Below, one piece after another: positions 41,464 to 54,419 of a stretch of 64,000 nucleotides of DNA. The position numbers and the translations under genes were made by a program. This stretch comes from Solanum dulcamara (Eukaryota; Streptophyta; Magnoliopsida; Solanales; Solanaceae). The notes under the pieces were generated by a model. The model saw nothing but the letters and a program-made list of their open reading frames with translations. It did no database searches and was not told the DNA's origin. Location: positions 49,750,232-49,814,231 of the forward strand of contig NC_077248.1 in assembly GCF_947179165.1 (NCBI RefSeq), in the 5' to 3' direction. Each line of letters starts with the position of its first letter. The first letter of the stretch is position 1.

Positions 41464-44400
41464 AACATTCGTCCTCAAATGTTGTACCTTGCGAGCTTAT
41501 GATGCTTTTATTAGTTTCTTGAAATGGTTGTCCCCTTTTGTTCCTGATTTCATGCTAATATGCTATGGACTCCTTAATAATTTTCTAGTATTAGACAAAT
41601 TCCCTTGTTCAGATATGACACTCTTTCTTGTTTGCTTCTTGGTGCTATTTTGGATCATTCCTTTTTGTACTCGTCAATTTTGTTTCAACTAGTATAGGAA
41701 ACTTTTGTCCTTATCGTTACTCCTTCCCATAATCTTAATCTCATAGTCATTACATCTATACCCACATTATTAATTCAACCACATGAATCATCCGTGACAT
41801 ACTGATACCATGTCATCTCTTAACTTTTCACAATTACTTAATAATCAGGAACTTTCTTCTTATCTTTAGAATCCTTTCCGGGTGTATCTTCTTACTTAAC
41901 TTATGTATGGATAAAGGTTAAAACACAAGATGATTGTAAGGGGTTTTAAATCTCATGTTAGTCATGTCCCATAATGAATCTCTTGAGAGCACTCCTTCTG
42001 AGGTAAATAGTTATCTCACATCGTGAGTGAACACTTGTATAGGTAGTTTTTCCTATAGTACCCCTATCCTCACATTGATGTAGTACCTCTTTTCTATAAG
42101 TTACTCCCGTAAGAGGTATCGTTCACTGCATCTTACCTCTTAGTCTTTACATATGATTTTATAATGCTCTGTTCCTCATCGATTTCTTAGACTTAACAAT
42201 CCCTGGAGTATTTCATGCCTCTGGTAACCTATAGACCCTTTACAGGCTCGATGAGTAAAACATAATTTCCCAAGGTGTAACATTATTTTACTTCAATAAC
42301 CTTACATTGTTCTGCTGGTACAGTCCATATTCTAGAATCTTCAGCATCATGTGTCCCCTCTCGACTTTCTTTTTAAAAGATTTTTAACTGTCACTTTGCT
42401 TTTTAGCTCTTAATCTCAATCTTTAGAGTTGGCTATCAAGTAGCGCTAGAGTTGGCTATCAATTAGCGCTAGAGTTTTCTCATATAATAACTTTACATAG
42501 CTAGTCTGTGCTCTGTCTATCATTATTCTGAAAGTTTTTTTTTGACTTGACATATAAATTTACTGTCATCCAGTAACCAGCTTATTCTGATCGTCTCTCT
42601 TAAACCACTTCATAATTTCCCTTAATCCGACTTGTAATACTTTAGACATATTATCTCATATCATTTCTTTACCTTTAATTCAAACTCTTCTACTGCCTTT
42701 TTACTCAGATTTTTGTTCTTATTTTTTTTCCACACATTACAGTGTAGTCCTTACAAGAATATGCGAAGGTTCTCAAATACCTTAGTATCATTTCACTAGT
42801 CTTTGTGCTTTACCTTACATCCTTCTCTTGTATCTTTCAATTGGTATCGTGGCTCAACTATGGCCACATCCTACTTGCCCTCAGTACTAATTCTATCTCA
42901 ATAATTTGGCTCAAACAATCTTACATGTTCCCTTAATGTATCTAAAATATCACAACCACATTGTTCTTACTGAATCCTTACTCTTCTTCTCAAGTAATCA
43001 CTTGGTTTCATTGTTAGCATACACATATTCGTAGGTAGCATGACTATTCTTGTATGACTTGTATAAACTATATCCAATCTTGGTCATAGTCTTTCCTTCT
43101 CTTGGTTCATTATGCTTTGTATAACTCATCCGTACTTGAGCTCGCTCGTAACCTACCTTGTCATACTCCTTTCCTTCCTTTGTTCACCCCTTTGACTTCC
43201 TCACATCCTGTTATAGGAAATTTTCTATCCCTTCACTTTGTCACTTATAAGTCGCTATATCATTAACGCACAACCCTATTGCCCAATCTTAACCTCTAAT
43301 CTAGTACAACATTCCAGTCCTTTATAATACCTCTTAAGTTACCCATTACCATTCCCTTGTCGTGCTTTTTCTGTTTATAAGAACCCACCTTTTAGCGTCA
43401 TATCATTCAAGATCTTTAAAAATAATTTTCGGTACTATATCTAATACCATCCTGGCTTCTATCCGTTTACTGCTGGCTTTCAGATCTTACTAACTTGTTT
43501 CAGCAAGGGATTTCACTTAAAGTCTAAGTATCATATCAAATATATTGCAGTGTCAATTGTTTCCATCTTACACTCGTATTTCTCTCATCCGCTCCCCCCT
43601 TAAGGGTGTACTTATACCATTATATGTTTATATTCCGTTCTATATCCCTATTTCCAATCTCAAATTCATCTGATTTTTCTTTTCCAACTCACTTGGTATA
43701 CTGTATCATATCCATGTCTTTTCTTTATAATTTATAACTTTCTTTCACAATTCTGTCACTTATATTGCTCTTGTTCTTGGCTACACATGTCATAGTCTGT
43801 TACTACACTGTTATTTCGCTTTCTTCTTATTTCCTTCTTCCAATTAACTCCTTCTTCTTTTGTGCTCACTATTATTTCCGTTATTACATAGTCTTTATTA
43901 TGAACTTTCCCTATAGAAGAACTTTATAAATCTTTCTTATTCGTTCTATAGATTGCTTTATACTTTAGTCATATAGATCACGTCATACCTTTTAGTCACT
44001 TCCTCGCTAGGCTTTACGTATTTTCATAACAATCCTTATTATATTCACATAATATCCTGTTTGTACTCACTCTTATAATTAACACTTCTACTGCCATGGC
44101 CATATTGTGCACTTTGTTTCCCATAGGAAATGGTATATACTCAAATGAAATCTCACGTTCTTAGCTTGCTGCATATATGAAATGATATATTTTGCTTGTA
44201 CTTAATGGGTTTTGGGGCCCATATAGTCATCATATAATTAAGAAAGGCTTGGATGTGGAGAATACACCAATGCATACACATGTCATATATAAGGAGCCAT
44301 CTGTTGCTTTTTGTAGCAACCCCCCACGTGGAATCCATAATTATTCGCCATTAGAAAACTTGCCTTCCACTAACACCCTTAATTATTGTCATGTTCCCCA

Positions 44401-45386
44401 CTAAAATTGATAATTAATTCCTTATTCCCAGTTAAAAAATATATCCCTTCATCCAACACTTTTTTTCCCAATGAAAATGACTATATATATTATAATAATA
44501 CTCTTCAAACAAACCTCCTCTCAATAGTTATGTAGTAATGTTTATCGTGCTACCATCTAGACCTTGTTGTTCATATTGGAGTGTCCCCCAAAGGTCATCC
44601 AATAATCTCAATTATTTACTCATTTCCACTGCGCTTCCTCCACCTTTATTTGCTTATTAATTTATTCAATTCTTTTATCTCCGCTTACAATCAAATATTT
44701 AATCAATTACATACATAATTTCCGTCCACATAAATGTTCACGTAACCCACAAAACAGTCCAACAAACAGCCCATGAGCCAATAACAACACCAAATATAAT
44801 TTATAATATAATTTTCATATTTCTCATTCCACGACTTAGCTATGACTTCAATGAATTTAAATATACTTAGAAAAGGATAATTCTTATCTTATATACCAAG
44901 AAATAAGCTTCTCCCACTTTACTTCCCTTCGAATAAAGCCCCAATATTTTCAAAGAACTCCACCTTAAATAAAATATGGGTCCGCTATGCACACTAATAA
45001 TGATTACAAAAACAACCACTACTACACCTGTACGCATATTTATATTAGTCAGCTCCTCCATTCCATATCAAATTTCCACGTGTAAAGGAGCTCCCATAAT
45101 ACTTATCCATCTAAATTACAATTAACACCCTAATCCTCCACTATATCCATGTGTCACTTATTAGAATCCTTTTTATTTGTCATCAAATATTATTTGATAC
45201 GTGTGAGTTCCATGTAGTCCCACACTGTTATTTTCTTTTCATTACTGTTGACTTGACCTTTCAAAAATACTACAAACTTATATCTCATTCTCGTTTTATT
45301 TCTAGGAAAATTTCAGTAGAGTTTTCTTTGTATTTCTTGCTATCCCAAAACCTGCACGCAAAAAATACCAACAATGCCTCATAGGG

Positions 45387-45423
<37 letters not shown>

Positions 45424-45880
45424 AATATCATAGCCACATAGGGTTCCCAATATCAACAACTGTATGTAAATGATGAACTTAACTCGTATGTCCAATTCAA
45501 ATAGTACCTGTTATACTTTTCTATTTACTTTTCCATTTTAAACCTTTAGCAACATTTCAATCATACATGCAACATTCACACCATATCTAACATGCCTTCT
45601 TCTTCCTCTGTGCGCACTTTATAACTGAACTTATCAACAATCTATATATATACATTCAATCCATTTTTTCCTCTTGTTGACACCATTCTTCTACTAAAAT
45701 GAAAGATCAATATATGAGGGATATCATTTCCTATCTTTTAGCTCTATCGCACGATCTAGAGTAAGAAGGAAAGGTAACATCCTATATGTCCTATAGCTTT
45801 TTGTTTATAAATGTGGAGTGCAACACACCATAACAAGACTCTACTAGACACGGTCTATAGACACTCAGAGGATGAACTGC
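41464..45880 (-). other. interior of the LARD-like element, no coding capacity seen
   Basis: About 4.4 kb, pyrimidine-rich on the + strand from 41.7 to 44.0 kb (purine-rich in the element's own sense). It holds a 2-copy tandem of TAGCGCTAGAGTTGGCTATC near 42420-42475 and a (TA)n tract at 45391-45420. Short open frames do not resemble known proteins. Confidence 0.55.
45391..45420. repeat. (TA)n microsatellite
   Basis: About 15 TA units. Confidence 0.95.
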
Positions 45881-45892
45881 TCTGATACCATT
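45881..45892 (-). other. LARD-like element primer binding site
   Basis: GCTCTGATACCA on the + strand, i.e. TGGTATCAGAGC in the element's sense, four bases from the LTR end TCGTGACA. Confidence 0.88.
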
Positions 45893-46269
45893 TCTGTCAC
45901 GACCCAATTCCGTAGGTCGTGATTAGTGCCCGAGATGGACACTTATACACATACCTATTACATATTGTCAGACTGAAACCAGGAACTATAGGAAGCTTAA
46001 TAAGCCATTAAGGATTTACAATGACACATATCATGAATTTGTCTCTTGAGGAGTCACAGTTAACCAAATTATCATATAATATGCAAGCCGACAAGGCTGC
46101 CATTACATATACCAATATAGTATAGAAGCCAAAAAGGCTTCCATTATATACGGGGATATCCATATCAAATCATACAGACACAACTGAGCAAAACTTATAT
46201 ATGCAACCCAAACGTATGTATCTACATACCTCTAAGAATACCATAGTGAAACATAACAAAACAGGCCCC

Positions 46270-46495
46270 CCTATCAGAAATAGGATTGACTACCGATTTT
46301 GAAGGAACTAGAGTTACATCTCTTTTCCTTTTAAGAGTTCTTATGCGTTTCCACGCCCCTGAATTCGGGACCGCTATTCAAAATCTTAGTGAAACACTGG
46401 ATTTCTTATCTCAATGGGAAAATAAAATGGAGCACCTAACAACGCATCTTCATTTTCTTACGTTGGTAGTATATGTCCCTTTACTTCCATCCCGT
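46270..46495 (+). other. mosaic of plastid-DNA-like fragments (NUPT) inside one LTR
   Basis: The middle part, 46359-46413, translates as LNSGPLFKILVKHWISYL, which I recognise as a stretch of plastid ycf2 (one difference, K for E). The following AATGGAGCACCTAACAACGC (46426-46445) resembles plastid sequence near the rRNA operon. The first part (46271-46358) is probably plastid too. The pieces are not adjacent in a normal plastome, so this looks like several fragments joined during break repair. The long open frame across the insert is in a different phase from ycf2 and is not a gene. Confidence 0.6.
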
Positions 46496-47144
46496 TGTAC
46501 CCCTGGATATACATACATAAGTTTACATCAAAAGATCTTTACCAAAATAACTTAGGCTCTGGAACAATAGAGCACTCCAAACAACTCAACAGAAGTGCTA
46601 GACTAAAGGGCCACCAAACTAAGTATCTGTACCTGCGGGCATAAAATGCAGCCTCTTGAAGAAAGGGGGTCAATATGAGATATGTACTGAGTATATAAAG
46701 CATGAAATACATTAAGGAAGATCATAACTGAAGTAGGGACTCCAGGAATCACTGTACCTGTGCCTTACGAAACAAAATCATGCATATCATTATCATATAC
46801 CGTACCCGACCCATTATGGAACTCGGTGCCATAATTATATCATCATATTATCATCTACTGTACCTGGCCCTCTTGTAAGGGACTTGGTAAATAAAGTTGT
46901 GTGCATGTATACCATACCCGGCCCATCATGGAACTCTGTAAATAATATAGAAAAACTGTGCATGATAATACACCGGGCTCGGGATTCGATGAATAATATA
47001 ATAATAGTATGCACGAGTGGAATATCATGACTAACCATATACAATTAGATTATCATCTGAGATTTAATAGAATAATCAAAATGAGCCATCATTTGAAAAT
47101 CAAGACCATAGTCATCTCTAGTACCCTTCGAATGTCATTATAAA

Positions 47145-47240
47145 TTATACCAAATATGAATTATACTGAAATATGAATTATACTAAAATATGAATTATGC
47201 CAAAATATGAATTATGCAAAAATATGAATTATGTCAAAAT
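47145..47240. repeat. 17-bp tandem repeat, about six copies
   Basis: Units of the form ATGAATTAT(A/G)(C/T)(C/T)AAAAT; expanded counterpart of 39765-39832. Confidence 0.8.
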
Positions 47241-48496
47241 AGGACGGTTGGAATTATACACATGTATCAAGATATAATGATATAAGTTCTGGGAATCAAG
47301 AACATTAGCCATCCAAGTGTCTCTAAGAATAGGAGATTCTTTAGAATTTATACATTCGTCGTCCATTTGTTTCATATGAATCATGCAAAAAGAAAGAAAT
47401 GTTAGCTTTACATACCTTGAACTCTAACTAAATGTCCAACCTCTACTTCTCGAGCTCGTGGGTCTAAAATTAAGATGTCGTATTCCACAGTTAGATATTC
47501 ACATCACTTACTAACTAATCCAGGTACGAATGAAACTTAACAAAATCCGGGCAGCATTTCCTTTGCAAACTTAATAATCCTTGAATTTCCAGTTTAGCCA
47601 AACACCAATTAAAATATCAACAACAACAATACCAATAATTTCATATCAAATAGAATTAAATCCATCCTTAAGTTACTTCCAAAATAGCCCAATATACATT
47701 CGAATGTCAATGCTTGTATACACTTCTTTATTTCCGCGTATCCATAGTATAACAACAACAACTACCACCAATCCCCCGATATTATAGCCCACAAAACAGT
47801 TCATAATAACCATAAAACATTTCCCAAATTATCATCGCAAAATAGCCACAAATATCATACCAAACAACTCCAAAATATCATAAAAAAACAACCATGAAAA
47901 TCATATAAAACAGCCCCAAATATTGTCACAAAACAATCCGGTATACGCTTTGTATACAATATCTTCATACACTTTTTTCTTCCAAATTCAAGAACAACAA
48001 CTCATCAACAACAACAAAAACAATATCAAAAATTATTATACATCATAACTCAGCTAATTTCATTCATTTAATTCACCTAAAACAACCCCTTAATCCATAA
48101 ATCTCAACAAAATAACAAATGAGTTTATAACGCTATTTTCTCTGTTCTAATCCATTAAAACTCTAAATAAACTTGTTAACAATGAAAAAGGGACTTTAAT
48201 ATTATCTTTAGTATGCAGAAACCACTACAACACTCTCCTTCTTGGCTGATTGTTAGGTCAAATTGAAGGCAAAATGACGTACAACACTTTTTTCTTCATG
48301 AGCTTCGGGATTCGGGGCTCAAATTTTGGTCAAAATTGATGTTTCTCTCTAAAATCCTCTTTTCTCTGTCTCTCTAGAAATTTCAGGATGTTTTAGTCTG
48401 AAGAATGATGGAGAAAACTGAAAATTTTCCTTAAATGGCATGGGTTTTGGGCCTGACCCAATTTGAAATTAGGTTGGGTCGAATCCACTGTTCAGC

Positions 48497-49928
48497 TGAT
48501 GAGAAAAGGAAGCTGATGCTAAAACTTTGAGAAAGTATAACTCCATAAAACCCAACACGGACCGTAGTGCCTTGCACCGTCTATGGTGGCTGCTGTAATG
48601 TTGAATGAAAAAAGCTAAAAGTGGATTGAATTTTGGCCAAATGAAATTCCATAGTACCCTTCACGGGCCGTGGAGTTCACTATGGATCGTGATGAATGAT
48701 CGTGGAGGTTGACTGAAGAAATTGGAGAATTTGCAAAGGCTAGCACCAAGGATGCCAATACGGGTCATAGTCAGTACCACGAGGCATGATTCTTGCCCGT
48801 GGAGGAGAAAAGGTTTACATGGGCATTGAAGCCAAGTCAAAGACCATGGAAGCAGGACCACAGACCGTTAATACCAATATGTTCCATAGTGATCGAGCGT
48901 GAAACGTACCGACTTAAGTTTTCCTAGTTCATTTAGGATTTAGTTTTGTACTTCTATAAATACCCAAATTTAATATTTTTTAAGGTTACACGTTTTTATC
49001 AGTTTTTGAATATTATTATGAACATATTAAAGATACATTCGAATACTTTTTGAGATTGGCTTGTTGAATAATTTCAATTTCCATTCTTGATTCGTGGTTC
49101 GTGTGTGTTTTAAGGTTTACTTCTTCACTCACTTAGATATTTATTTATGAATTCTACATAAATTCTTATTTCTCTACTTACAATTATGAGTTGCTAAGAC
49201 CACAACTAGGATTGTGGGAACCATGACGATTTAACTAGAATAGGAAAATGTAGGATTGATAATCGTGATTTGTTTTTTCATGTATTGTGATTTCTTCATT
49301 CAAAAGTCTTTTTTAGTGAGTGAATGTATTAAGAACCTTCCCGTATTCATTTCTTTCCCAAGAGGGAGGTAGTGATTAAGAAAAGACTACCACAACAGTA
49401 ATTCGAAGAGTCTAGCTTCGCAAGAAGGGATAAACTTCATCTAAGTTACTTAAGAGTGGGAGGAGATAGTACTCTGAGATATAGAGTGAGGTTTAGGAAA
49501 TCATACATTCTTAGACCAGGAGGAGATGAATGAGATACGTCTAATAAGGATAGGGAGGTGAATTAGATATCACATAACTCGCTAGATTTTGCATGCAATA
49601 CATTGAACGATATCATGAATATGAGTTGTCTAGTAGTTACATATGATGGGGATCATAACCTTAGCTAAATTCTCATATTATTCACAACCTAATTACCAAT
49701 TACTTTGTTCTTGCATCATTAAGTGTTACTAAGTTACTTACCAAAAATTCCCCCAATTTACTTTATGCACTTTTATTTTCGGGAAGTAGTGACTACAACT
49801 AAATAGTGATAACTAATAGATTTTATTTCAACCATTCCCTATGGGTTTGACCTCGACTCTTATTTGGGTAAAATATAATCTTAACAATCGTCTATATTTC
49901 TTTTGAGAGGTATAACTCATATTTATCA
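48497..49928 (+). repeat. Athila-like 5' LTR
   Basis: 1432 bp, from TGATGAGAAAAGG to TTTATCA. U3 (48550-48900) has repeated (C)ACGGACCGT(A/G)G-like palindromic blocks. A CTATAAATACCC TATA box lies near 48954. Confidence 0.75.
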
Positions 49929-49931
49929 AAA

Positions 49932-49944
49932 TGGCGCCGTTTTC
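49932..49944 (+). other. Athila-like primer binding site (degenerate)
   Basis: TGGCGCCGTTTTC; the usual site is TGGCGCCGTTGCC, complementary to a non-Met tRNA. Three bases after the LTR end. Confidence 0.75.
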
Positions 49945-50289
49945 AAAGAATACGGCTTTGAAATATTCTATTAGTTATGGTTCAGTTTATAGTTCTATTT
50001 CCTTATTTTACTTTTTTATTCTTGTTTTATTTTCAAAGGGAACAAATAGTGCATGCCAAACACCTAAAGTAAGGGTGAACCACTACCTCCCTACGATCCT
50101 GAACTGCAAAGAACAATTCGAAAGATGAATACGCAAGAGTGTGAGGTGCAAAGGTTAAGAGAGCTGGTTGAAAATTAAGTCAGGGACGATGGAGACAACA
50201 GGGATGAACTCAATAGAGTATTGAGAGGCAGAGATCAGAGACCTGCAAAATTTACCCTAGTTGATGATGATGCTCCCACCATTTCCTCA

Positions 50290-51420
50290 CAACGTGAAGT
50301 TCACTATCACTAGTACCATGCTACAAATGTTGAATCTAGAAGGAATATTTAGCGAATCAACAAGTGGTGATGCCAACCAACACGTGATGAAATTTATCGC
50401 CACCTATAAGTCATCTGAAATCCCCGGGGTTAGCCAATAAAACATACGACTACGTCTGTTTACATTGTCTCTGTCTGGGGAGGCATTGAAGTGGTTGAAT
50501 AAGATTCCATATGACTCTATCACCACCTAGAGGGAGCTGAGGAAAGCATTTATATAGAGGTTTTTCCCACCATCCAAGAAGCTGCAAATCAAGGATGTGA
50601 TTAGTTCTCACAAGCATCTACCTACTGAAGTAGTGTATGAGACTTAGGAGAGATTCAAGTAGAAGCTAAAGCAGTGTCCAAATCACAACCTGACTGATGC
50701 ACACTTGAAGGAGGTATTCTTTAGGTCTTGTAATTTTGTGACTAAACCAGTCATAGATGCGGCTTGTGATGATTCATTCATGGCTAAGATATTTCAGGAA
50801 GCCACAATAATTCTGGATCAGCTCACAAAGAATAACAGAGCCTGGTACAATAGATATATGATATGGGAGGTTTTGGCTTTTCATTTGAGATATCCACAGA
50901 GCAAAGGCAAAAGGAAGAGGAGTATGATCAGGACATGGCCCATATGAGGACGCAGATGGATCTGTTAACCAAGCATTTGTTAGGTGGCGGGCTGAAAAAG
51001 GTAAAAGCTGTAGATACTGGAAGTCGATATGATAAACCAGAGTTTGATTATGAGGAGAAAGCCAAGTTTTTGAATAGCCAGGGGGTTTTTAGACATACAA
51101 CTCGGGAAACCAAGGCCGAGCTTTCAAAGGGATAACTACTATGACCAGAATAAAAATTGTGATCAAAGAAATTGGCAGAACAAGGACATCTTTTAGAATG
51201 ATAGTAGTGGGGTTTATGTGCTACCTATGAACAAAGATCGGACCGAAAACAATAATGGTAACTCTAATCTAGAAGATATAATGACAAAGGTCCTACAGAA
51301 AGTTGATGCGACTGAGTCTGGGGTCAGAGATATGCGAGGCAACATGACCAATATAAGCCAATTGGTTGATTCCCACTCTACCTTTATCAAGCAGTTAAAG
51401 CATCAGATGGGATAGTTGTC
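50290..51420 (+). pseudogene. Athila-like gag remnant
   Basis: Retrotransposon gag domain in one frame with several stops: NIRLRLFTLSLSGEALKWLN, then RELRKAF and RFFPPSKK, then AHLKEVFFRSCNFVTKPVID, and a coiled-coil-like tail near 51220-51410 (DIMTKVLQKVDATESGVRDM). The start codon is not resolvable. Confidence 0.72.
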
Positions 51421-51979
51421 AGCAACTTTAAATCAGAAAATGACTGGTACTTTACCTAGTGACATAGTGCAAAACCCAAGAAAAGATGGGCAATGCATGG
51501 AAATGACGACAAAGATTGGTAAGGTATTTTTTGGCACTATTATTGCATAAACTGAGTAGACAAAGGATGAAGCTCTTGAGATTGATTGGCATGAAAGACA
51601 TCAGGCAAATATGGTACTTATATTTGATGATGATGATGAGGCAGAGGATCTGGTATTGGAGCATACACACACGAATGAAAATAATGGTACCAAGCAAGTT
51701 GAGGCTAAGGTACCTCAGCATTGCCAGATGTTTGCAAGTCACCACCTCTATTTCCCCATAGATTAAAGAAGAAGGCTGAGGATAAAAAGTTTCTAAAGTT
51801 TATTTCTATGATCAAGGAGATATTGGTCAATATTCCATTGGTAGAGGCATTAGAGAAAATTCTAGGTTATTCCAAGTTCATGAAGGATTAGGTTACAAAG
51901 AACAGAAAAATGTCTTTTGAGCCAACGGACAATCTACATCATTATAGTGCCATTGCTACAAGCTCCTTGGTTGAGTAGA

Positions 51980-52545
51980 AGGAAGATCCGGGTGCGTTCA
52001 CCATACCTTTCACCATTGGTGCTTTTGATTTCGCAAGGGCCCTATGTGATTTGTGGGCTAGCATAAACCTCATTCCATTAGACATCTATAGAAAGTTGGT
52101 CTTGGGCGCCACCAAACCTACTTCTATGCGACTGCTAATGGAGGATAGATTTATTAAAAGACAAGTAGGAATTTTGTGTGATGTGTTGGAATGAGTGAGA
52201 CGGCTTATCTTCCTAGTTAATTTTGTTATACTGGATTGTCAGGTTGATTTTAAGGTCCCTATTATCTTGGGGAGACTATTTTTGGAAACTGGTTGGGTAT
52301 TAGTGGATGTAAAAAGTGGAGAGCTTACATTCATACTAAATGATGAACATGTCAAGCTCAATGTATGCGCCTCTATGAAGCAGCCAAATGATATAACAGT
52401 GATGTCTATGTTTGATGTTGAGATAGAGAGTGTAGTCAATGTGCCCATTGAGGAAAGGCTTGCTGTTGAGCCTTTAGCAGCTGTAATTATGAATTTTGAA
52501 GATGACGACATTAAGGGATATGATGATTCTATGAATGCTTTGTAG
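51980..52545 (+). pseudogene. Athila-like aspartic protease remnant
   Basis: The region PGAFTIPFTIG is followed by CDLWASINLIPL (52045-52080), where CDLGASINLMP is usual: Gly after the D-L pair is Trp (TGG at 52054-52056), which should abolish activity. Then ILCDVLE, a stop, and VPIILGRLFLETGWVLVDVK, the conserved second half. Confidence 0.75.
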
Positions 52546-53009
52546 GGTGTTGGATCATATCCCTATACTCAAAAGAAGCTAGATCTTGACTTGAAGAATA
52601 GATCAACTCTACCCGCTAAACCCTCCATAGAGGTCTCTTGTACTTGAGATTAAAGAGTTTCCAAGCCATTTGAGGTATGTCTTTTTATGTGAGAATAATA
52701 CTTTGCCAATAATTATTGTTGCCGATTTGAGTAAAGGGCAAGTTACAACACTGGTTGAGGCATTTCAAAGGTATAAGAAAGCTATTAGTTGGACTATTCT
52801 TGATATTATAGGTATTCCTCCTGGTATTTGCATGCACAAAATTTAGATGGAAGAGGATTGCAGTCCCAGTATTAAACACCTGAGGAGACTAAACCCGCCT
52901 ATGCAAAAAATGGTAAAGAAGGAGATTATCAAGTGGTTAGATGCAGGTGTGGTATATCCTATATCATATAGCATCTGGGTAAGTCCTATTCAATATGTCC
53001 CTAATAAAG

Positions 53010-54180
53010 GGGTGTGGCAGTAGTCGTTAATGATACAAATGAGCTGGTGCCACTTAGGCAAGTTACTGGATGGCGAATTTGTATAGATTATCGGAATCTT
53101 AACAAATGGACTTTGAAGGACCATTTTCCAATGCCCTTCATGGAGCAAATTCTAGATAGGTTGGTAGGTAAAGGTATGTACTTTTCATGGATGGGTACTT
53201 TGGCTACAACCAAATCTCCATATCACTAGAGGACCAAGAGAAGATGACCTTTACATGTCCTTATGGTACCTTTGCATTCAAGCACATGCTGTTTGGACTA
53301 TTTAATTCATCTGCTATATTCCAGCGTTGTATGATGTCTATTTTCTCTAACATAGTGGAGGACACTCTTGGTGTATTTATGGATAATTTTTTTGTGGTAG
53401 GTGATACTTTCTATAGCTGTTCATTGAATCTTAGCAGGTCTTTGCAGAGATGTGAAGAGGCTAACCTAGTCCTGAATTGGGAAAAATGCCACTTCATGGT
53501 CAAAGAGGGTATTGTGCTGGGCCACAGGATTTTGGAAAAAGGGTTGAAGGTCAAAAAGGCAAATATAAGTATGATTGAGAAACTGCCTCCTCCTATCTTT
53601 GTAAAGCGTGTCCATAGCTTCCTGGGTCATGCAGTTTTTATAGGCGTTTTATGTAGGATTTCTCTAAAATTGCACACCCTATTTGCAAATTATTGGAGAA
53701 GGATATAAAGTTCTAAATGAGGCGTGTATGAAAGCATTCAAGTATTTGAAGAAGAAGTTGATCTCATCACCAGTGATTATTGCTCCAGATTAGTCTGCTC
53801 TATTTTAGATCATGTGTGATGCTAGCAGTGTGGTTTGGGGGTTTGTGCTAGGTCAAAAGCGCAATAAGATCTTTCATCCCATATATTATTCTAGCAAAGC
53901 GCTAAATGCAGCCTAGAAGAATTATATTATGATTGAGCTGGAATTGTTGGCAGTAGTGCATGCATTTAAAAAATTCAGAGCATAACTTTTGGTTACCAAG
54001 GTGATAGTGCACACTAACTATGCAACCTTGAGATACTTAATGACCAAGAAGGATTGCAAGCCAAGGTTAATCAGAATGGGTGCTGCTCTTTCAGGAATTT
54101 GATTTTGAGGTGAAGGACCAGAAAGATAGTGAAAATTAGGTAGCTGACCATTTGTCCATGCTAGAATATGAGAATAGATT
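53010..54180 (+). pseudogene. Athila-like reverse transcriptase and RNase H remnant, RT active site mutated
   Basis: RT: WRICIDYRNLNKWTLKDHFP, a one-base frameshift near 53200, GYFGYNQISI, then VFMDNFFV (53374-53397), where FMDDFSV is usual: the second catalytic Asp is Asn (AAT 53385-53387). Continues LNWEKCHFMVKEGIVLGH. RNase H follows in broken frames (IMCDASSVVWGFVLGQ near 53812-53860). Confidence 0.8.
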
Positions 54181-54419
54181 TAAGGATGAGCTTGACATCA
54201 ATGATTCCTTCCCAGATGAACAGGTCTTGGCTGCCACTCTTGATCTTATCCCTTGGTTTGCTGATTATACTTACTATCTTGTTAGTGATATTATCCTTGA
54301 AGATCTTACCTTCCAGTAGAGGAAGAAGTTTTTACATGATGTTAACAAGTATTTTTGGGATGAGCCATATTTATTTCGGACTGGTGCTGATAATGTCATT
54401 AGGAGGTATTTTCCAGAAG

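Larger units (their letters stand above)
38719..48496 (-). mobile_element. large non-coding LTR retrotransposon (LARD-like), minus strand
   Basis: Two related LTRs (38719-41447 and 45897-48496) bracket about 4.4 kb. The inner edges carry the signals in minus orientation: primer site TGGTATCAGAGC next to the right LTR and a purine tract CCAAAGAGGGGAAGGA next to the left LTR. The interior shows no gag, protease, RT or integrase motif on either strand. The right LTR lacks about 350 bases of its outer end at the junction with the next element. Non-autonomous; would depend on a Gypsy partner. Confidence 0.72.
45897..48496 (-). repeat. LARD-like element 5' LTR (right copy), truncated, with plastid-like insert
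   Basis: Aligns with 38719-41090 of the left copy; similarity stops at 48496 where an Athila-like LTR begins. It carries an insert of about 225 bases (46270-46495) absent from the left copy. Confidence 0.72.

Noticed and set aside
46286..46555. 89-codon open frame
   Set aside because: It crosses from the plastid-like insert into LTR sequence, and the recognisable ycf2 codons are in a different frame.
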